From Intrasporangiaceae bacterium (GTDB lineage Bacteria; Actinomycetota; Actinomycetes; Actinomycetales; Dermatophilaceae), in assembly GCA_012518475.1 (NCBI GenBank), contig JAAYSB010000060.1:1-5097 (forward strand): a DNA stretch of 5,097 bases, written 5' to 3'. The notes under the pieces were generated by a model. That model was not told the origin of the DNA. It ran no database searches and saw only the letters and a program-made list of their open reading frames with translations. A program made the position numbers and the translations under genes. Below are positions 4,166-5,097 of the stretch, piece after piece. Each line of letters begins with the position of its first letter. Position 1 is the first letter of the stretch.

Positions 4166-5097
4166 ATGGCCAAGTTGATCGCCTTTGATGAGGAGGCTCG
4201 CCGCGGTCTCGAGCAGGGTATGAACACCCTCGCCGACGCCGTCAAGGTCACCCTCGGCCCCAAGGGCCGCAACGTCGTGCTGGAGAAGAAGTGGGGCGCC
4301 CCCACGATCACCAACGACGGTGTCTCGATCGCCAAGGAGATCGAGCTCGAGGACCCGTACGAGAAGATCGGTGCCGAGCTCGTCAAGGAAGTTGCCAAGA
4401 AGACCGACGACATCGCCGGTGACGGCACCACCACCGCGACCGTGCTCGCCCAGGCGCTCGTGCGCGAGGGGCTGCGCAACGTCGCTGCCGGTGCCAACCC
4501 GATGTCCCTGAAGCGCGGTATCGAGAAGGCTGCGACCGCTGTCGCGGACAAGCTGCTCGAGAACGCCAAGGACATCGAGACCAAGGAGCAGATCGCTGCC
4601 ACCGCGTCGATCTCCGCTGCTGACCCCCAGATCGGCGAGATGATCGCCGAGGCCATGGACAAGGTCGGCAAGGAGGGTGTCATCACCGTCGAGGAGTCCA
4701 ACACCTTCGGCCTCGAGCTCGAGCTCACCGAGGGCATGCGCTTCGACAAGGGCTACATCAGCCACTACTTCGTCACCGACCCCGAGCGCATGGAGGCCGT
4801 CCTCGAGGACCCCTACATCCTCATCGCGAACAGCAAGATCAGCTCCATCAAGGACCTGCTCCCGCTGCTCGAGAAGGTCATGCAGTCCGGCAAGCCGCTG
4901 CTCATCATCGCCGAGGACGTCGAGGGCGAGGCCCTGTCCACGCTCGTCGTCAACAAGATCCGCGGCACCTTCAAGGCTGTCGCCGTCAAGGCGCCCGGCT
5001 TCGGTGACCGCCGCAAGGCCATGCTCGCCGACATCGCCATCCTCACCGGTGGTCAGGTCATCTCCGAGGAGGTCGGCCTCAAGCTCGACACCGCGGA
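4166..5097 (+). CDS. groEL: 60-kDa chaperonin GroEL (Hsp60), GroEL2-type, N-terminal part
   Basis: The gene runs off the window; 310 of an expected 540 or so residues are visible. It assembles into the double-ring chaperonin that folds proteins with ATP and a GroES lid in the cytoplasm. The equatorial domain has the nucleotide-binding TLGPKGRNV at 29-37 and DGTTT at 86-90, with catalytic-region residues conserved. The intermediate domain follows at about 135-190. The apical domain starts near 191 and includes SKISSIKDLLPLLEKV and VVNKIRGTFKAVAVKAPGFG. The start MAKLIAFDEEARRGLEQGMN resembles actinobacterial GroEL2, the copy usually encoded away from groES. Here groES is indeed absent upstream, where 226 nt separate groEL from an unrelated peptidase gene. 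Two CIRCE sites indicate HrcA control. Codon use is more uniform than in the neighbours (GAG, AAG, ATC, CTC almost throughout), as expected for high expression. The assignment is certain; being the second copy is inferred, since the C-terminus that would help (a GGM-rich tail) is not visible. Confidence 0.98.
   Translation, partial: MAKLIAFDEEARRGLEQGMNTLADAVKVTLGPKGRNVVLEKKWGAPTITNDGVSIAKEIELEDPYEKIGAELVKEVAKKTDDIAGDGTTTATVLAQALVREGLRNVAAGANPMSLKRGIEKAATAVADKLLENAKDIETKEQIAATASISAADPQIGEMIAEAMDKVGKEGVITVEESNTFGLELELTEGMRFDKGYISHYFVTDPERMEAVLEDPYILIANSKISSIKDLLPLLEKVMQSGKPLLIIAEDVEGEALSTLVVNKIRGTFKAVAVKAPGFGDRRKAMLADIAILTGGQVISEEVGLKLDTA

Noticed and set aside
3463..4749. Long minus-strand open frame of 428 codons spanning the peptidase 3' end, the CIRCE region and groEL
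   Set aside because: It lies opposite two certain genes and a certain promoter, its sequence is low-complexity and serine-rich where antisense, and it matches no family. It is an effect of high GC.
4130..4765. Minus-strand open frame of 211 codons opposite groEL
   Set aside because: Antisense of a certain GroEL; leucine/glycine/aspartate-rich translation typical of such shadows.

Overview
The window is high-GC, compact, and coded on the plus strand throughout, with almost every codon ending in G or C. It looks like chromosomal DNA of an actinobacterium. Supporting signs are an actinobacteria-specific DUF3263 protein, an ArsC/LMW-phosphatase of the N-terminally extended type common there, and a stand-alone GroEL behind two CIRCE operators with no groES. 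Gene content fits Micrococcales (for example the Intrasporangiaceae/Dermatophilaceae group), but genus cannot be read from the sequence.

Layout. Nucleotides 1-350 carry the C-terminal end of a PLP-dependent cysteine-desulfurase-like protein. After 34 nt comes a two-gene unit: an ArsC-like low-molecular-weight phosphatase (385-1056) and a HAD hydrolase (1053-1730), overlapping by ATGA. A 251-nt gap (1731-1981) holds a promoter whose -35 box lies in a perfect 12-bp palindrome. It drives a small DUF3263 DNA-binding-like protein (1982-2269), which ends in a good bulged terminator hairpin (2289-2316). After a largely featureless gap comes a second coupled pair: an unrecognised 152-aa protein (2513-2971) and a P1/S58-family N-terminal-nucleophile peptidase (2971-3939), joined by TGATG. 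The last unit is groEL (4166 to the window end). Its promoter lies between and overlaps two CIRCE elements and is followed by a ~148-nt leader with small hairpins.

How the genes work together. These are at least four transcription units with no obvious shared pathway. The strongest functional statements are the HrcA/CIRCE heat-shock control of groEL and the translational coupling within the two gene pairs. I see no phage, IS, CRISPR, tRNA or rRNA sequence, and no convincing evidence of a new multi-gene system. The best leads are the unknown protein coupled to the peptidase, the palindromic operator in front of the DUF3263 gene, and the single-cysteine ArsC-like protein that lacks the usual second cysteine motif.
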